A stretch of 54,363 nt of DNA from Phaeoceros laevis (taxonomy: Eukaryota > Anthocerotophyta > Anthocerotopsida > Notothyladales), in contig JBNGIQ010005753.1 of assembly GCA_049999765.1 (NCBI GenBank), forward strand, positions 1 to 54,363, given 5' to 3'. Shown here piece after piece: positions 52,956-54,363 of the stretch. Positions within the stretch are counted from its first letter, which is position 1. Every line of letters begins with the position of its first letter. A program made the translations under genes and the position numbers. The notes under the pieces were generated by a model. It searched no databases, was not told the origin of the DNA, and worked only from the letters and a program-made list of their open reading frames with translations.

Positions 52956-54363
52956 CTTAGCTCTCGCACGGTAGATCCCACACTTGACCGCATTCAGAGA
53001 GCACGTCTAGCAAGATCCCTTGCACAAGCACAACGAAAGCAAGCACAGTTAGTAGCACAAACACTTGCAAACCAGGTGCTTCAAAATATGGCCAATCCAC
53101 CTGTTATTACAAACCTGAAGATAGACTTCAAGGAGAAGGACCGCTTCTCAGGCACTCAGTTTGATATTTGGTCACTTAGAGTCCAGATGATCCTTAAAGA
53201 GAATGGCATGTGGGGGGTCATCACCGGTACAGTACCAAAACCTGCTGCTACTGCTACTGCCGCTGCGATCGAGGCTTGGGAAAAACTCGATTTGAGAGCA
53301 CTTGGAGTGATCCAATCTGCCTTGGATGGGTCAATGATGTCACATACACAAGATGTGACAAATACAAAGGAAGCATGGGACTCCCTCACGCATACATACC
53401 AAGTTAACAATGGCTCTTCCTTAGTTGGGGCAACAAGAGCTTTCTACACTTGTAAAATGCGTGAAAATGAACCAGTGGAGCAGCATGTGGTGAAGTTTCG
53501 ACAGCTACGATCAAAACTTACCTCTAGTGGAACAAAGACTACAGAGATGCAGGCGGCAGTTGCCCTTCTTCTCTCTCTTCCTCCAAGCTATCGCACTTTC
53601 GACAGCAACCAGAGTTCAGCATTAAGATTTGCAGCTCAGAATGCACCTGCTGGACAGCAACCTGACATCACGTTAGCTGATGTAATCGGAGCTCTTCTTG
53701 AGGAAGAGTCCACCAGGACTGTAAATCAAGGCGGCAACTCCTCCCAAGGAGAGTCCTCCACACGGGCGCTCTATGCTAATAAGGGGCACAGGAGACAACC
53801 ACCAAGGCAGTCCTGGACATCAAATAACACCAATAGTGCATTTAAAAAACGTGCGCCGCAAGCTCCAGCTAAAAAGAAGGGACCCTGCAATTGGTGTCTC
53901 ATACCTGGTCACTGGGAAGCTGAATGCAAAAAGAAGAAGGCCAATGAGCCCAGAAGGACAGCACCACCAGAATCTCATGTGGTACAGCGCAAGCCCAATA
54001 CCTTGCTTGCTGTATACATGGTTTCCACCTCTTCCAACAAACATGTCTGGTTCATAGATTCAGGTGCGTCCTCCCACATTTGTCATTGTAAAAAGTCATT
54101 CTCTGAGTACAAGTCCACACCACCTGGCCAGTTTGTCTTGCTTGGAGATGATAGTGGCCTGCATATAGAGGGAATAGGATCATTCCCTGTCATTCTAAGT
54201 GATAGGACCACACTAGTCCTTGATGACGTTTTACACGTACCTTCCATGGTCAAAAACCTGGTCTCGGTTCGCAAGTTAACAACTCAGTATACCTTGAGAG
54301 TATCCTTTAGTGGTCTGCAGTGCACAATCACAGATCCTCACTATAAGAATAAGTTGTTAGCCA
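52956..54363 (+). CDS. Copia element 3 gag-pol (partial)
   Basis: The open frame starts after a TAG at 52953-52955; the first good ATG is 53088, giving MANPPVITNLKIDFKEKDRF. UBN2 gag follows with FDIWSLRVQMIL, VEQHVVKFRQLRSKL and LLLSLPPSYRTF. A zinc knuckle CNWCLIPGHWEAECKKKK (CCHC) comes near 53889. The protease motif WFIDSGASSHIC begins at about 54048, then DDVLHVPSMVKNLVSV, the linker to integrase. It reaches the window end without stop or frameshift. Upstream in another frame an Arg/Gly-rich segment (SQGRGSWNDRGKGTDRSK) may be a lost N-terminal part. It would package and process element RNA. Confidence 0.93.

Larger units (their letters stand above)
51600..54363 (+). mobile_element. Ty1-copia element 3, 5' half (runs off the window)
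   Basis: An LTR-like block with a TATA motif (tttataagg near 51783) precedes a canonical primer site. A 1.2-kb leader with open frames follows, then a continuous gag-pol frame to the last base. The exact LTR start is uncertain. The gag-pol frame has no stop from 52956 to 54363, so this is the best-preserved element in the window. Confidence 0.85.

Noticed and set aside
53156-54044. Several minus- and plus-strand frames of 65-94 residues
   Set aside because: All overlap the continuous copia gag-pol frame that runs to the end of the window.
1-54363. Alternative nuclear code with UAG as sense
   Set aside because: Considered because of the TAG excess, but the intact WD40 gene has no internal TAG, the elements also carry frameshifts, and TGA follows the same C-to-T pattern; decay is simpler.
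1-54363. CRISPR arrays, bacterial operons, rRNA or tRNA genes
   Set aside because: No regularly spaced identical repeats, no ribosome-binding-site-led gene clusters and no cloverleaf or rRNA core sequence seen; splicing and LTR elements mark a plant nuclear region.

Overview
The window looks like nuclear DNA of a land plant with a large, repeat-rich genome, most likely a seed-free lineage (lycophyte, fern or bryophyte). The evidence is: spliced genes with GT-AG introns of roughly 75-600 bp; fragments of PLS/DYW-type PPR genes with the VDMYAKCG signature; a plant-type WDR20-like WD40 gene; Ty1-copia elements with a TGGTATCAGAGC initiator-Met primer site; a Ty3-gypsy element; and a CACTA-type transposon end. 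I cannot name the species. An N gap at 49596-49605 shows this is a draft assembly.

Layout. 1-3.5 kb holds gene fragments (PPR-DYW, unknown pieces, two exons and part of a third from a phosphatidylglycerophosphate synthase). 3.5-4.15 kb is the repeat-rich end of a CACTA element. 4.6-6.5 kb holds two diverged copies of a protein resembling 30K-type movement proteins, with an unknown open segment between them. 7.6-10.87 kb carries the one clearly intact host gene, an 11-exon minus-strand WD40 gene whose reconstructed CDS is exactly 522 codons plus stop. 11.3-13.7 kb is a truncated copia element; 13.8-16.6 kb has inverted and tandem repeats; 18.86-20.64 kb is an unrecognised, stop-interrupted coding region followed by a CCAAT/TATA promoter-like block.

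22-35.9 kb is a nest of minus-strand LTR retrotransposons. A Ty3-gypsy element (gag to integrase, with an extra Cys-rich domain) abuts the LTR of a copia element, and that element is interrupted by a second copia element. All three lack their 5' parts, as if one breakpoint near 35.88 kb removed them. Each copia element carries, between pol and its 3' LTR, a plus-strand (antisense) two-exon gene that splices to exactly 134 codons plus stop in both copies.

39-47.1 kb holds a dispersed family of five F-box-like/zinc-finger units with invariant C-x2-C-x8-H-x3-H-x4-H spacing. One cluster is preceded by a viroplasmin/RNase H1 N-terminal (Cauli_VI-like) domain. 49.0-50.7 kb has an unknown multi-exon coding region with a redundant assembly gap and a 17-bp frame-breaking duplication. 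51.6 kb to the end is the 5' half of a third copia element, running off the window.

Across almost all repeat-derived coding regions the internal stops are TAG or TGA (in gypsy pol, 11 TAG, 2 TGA, no TAA). This fits C-to-T decay at CAG and CGA codons under plant CHG/CG methylation.
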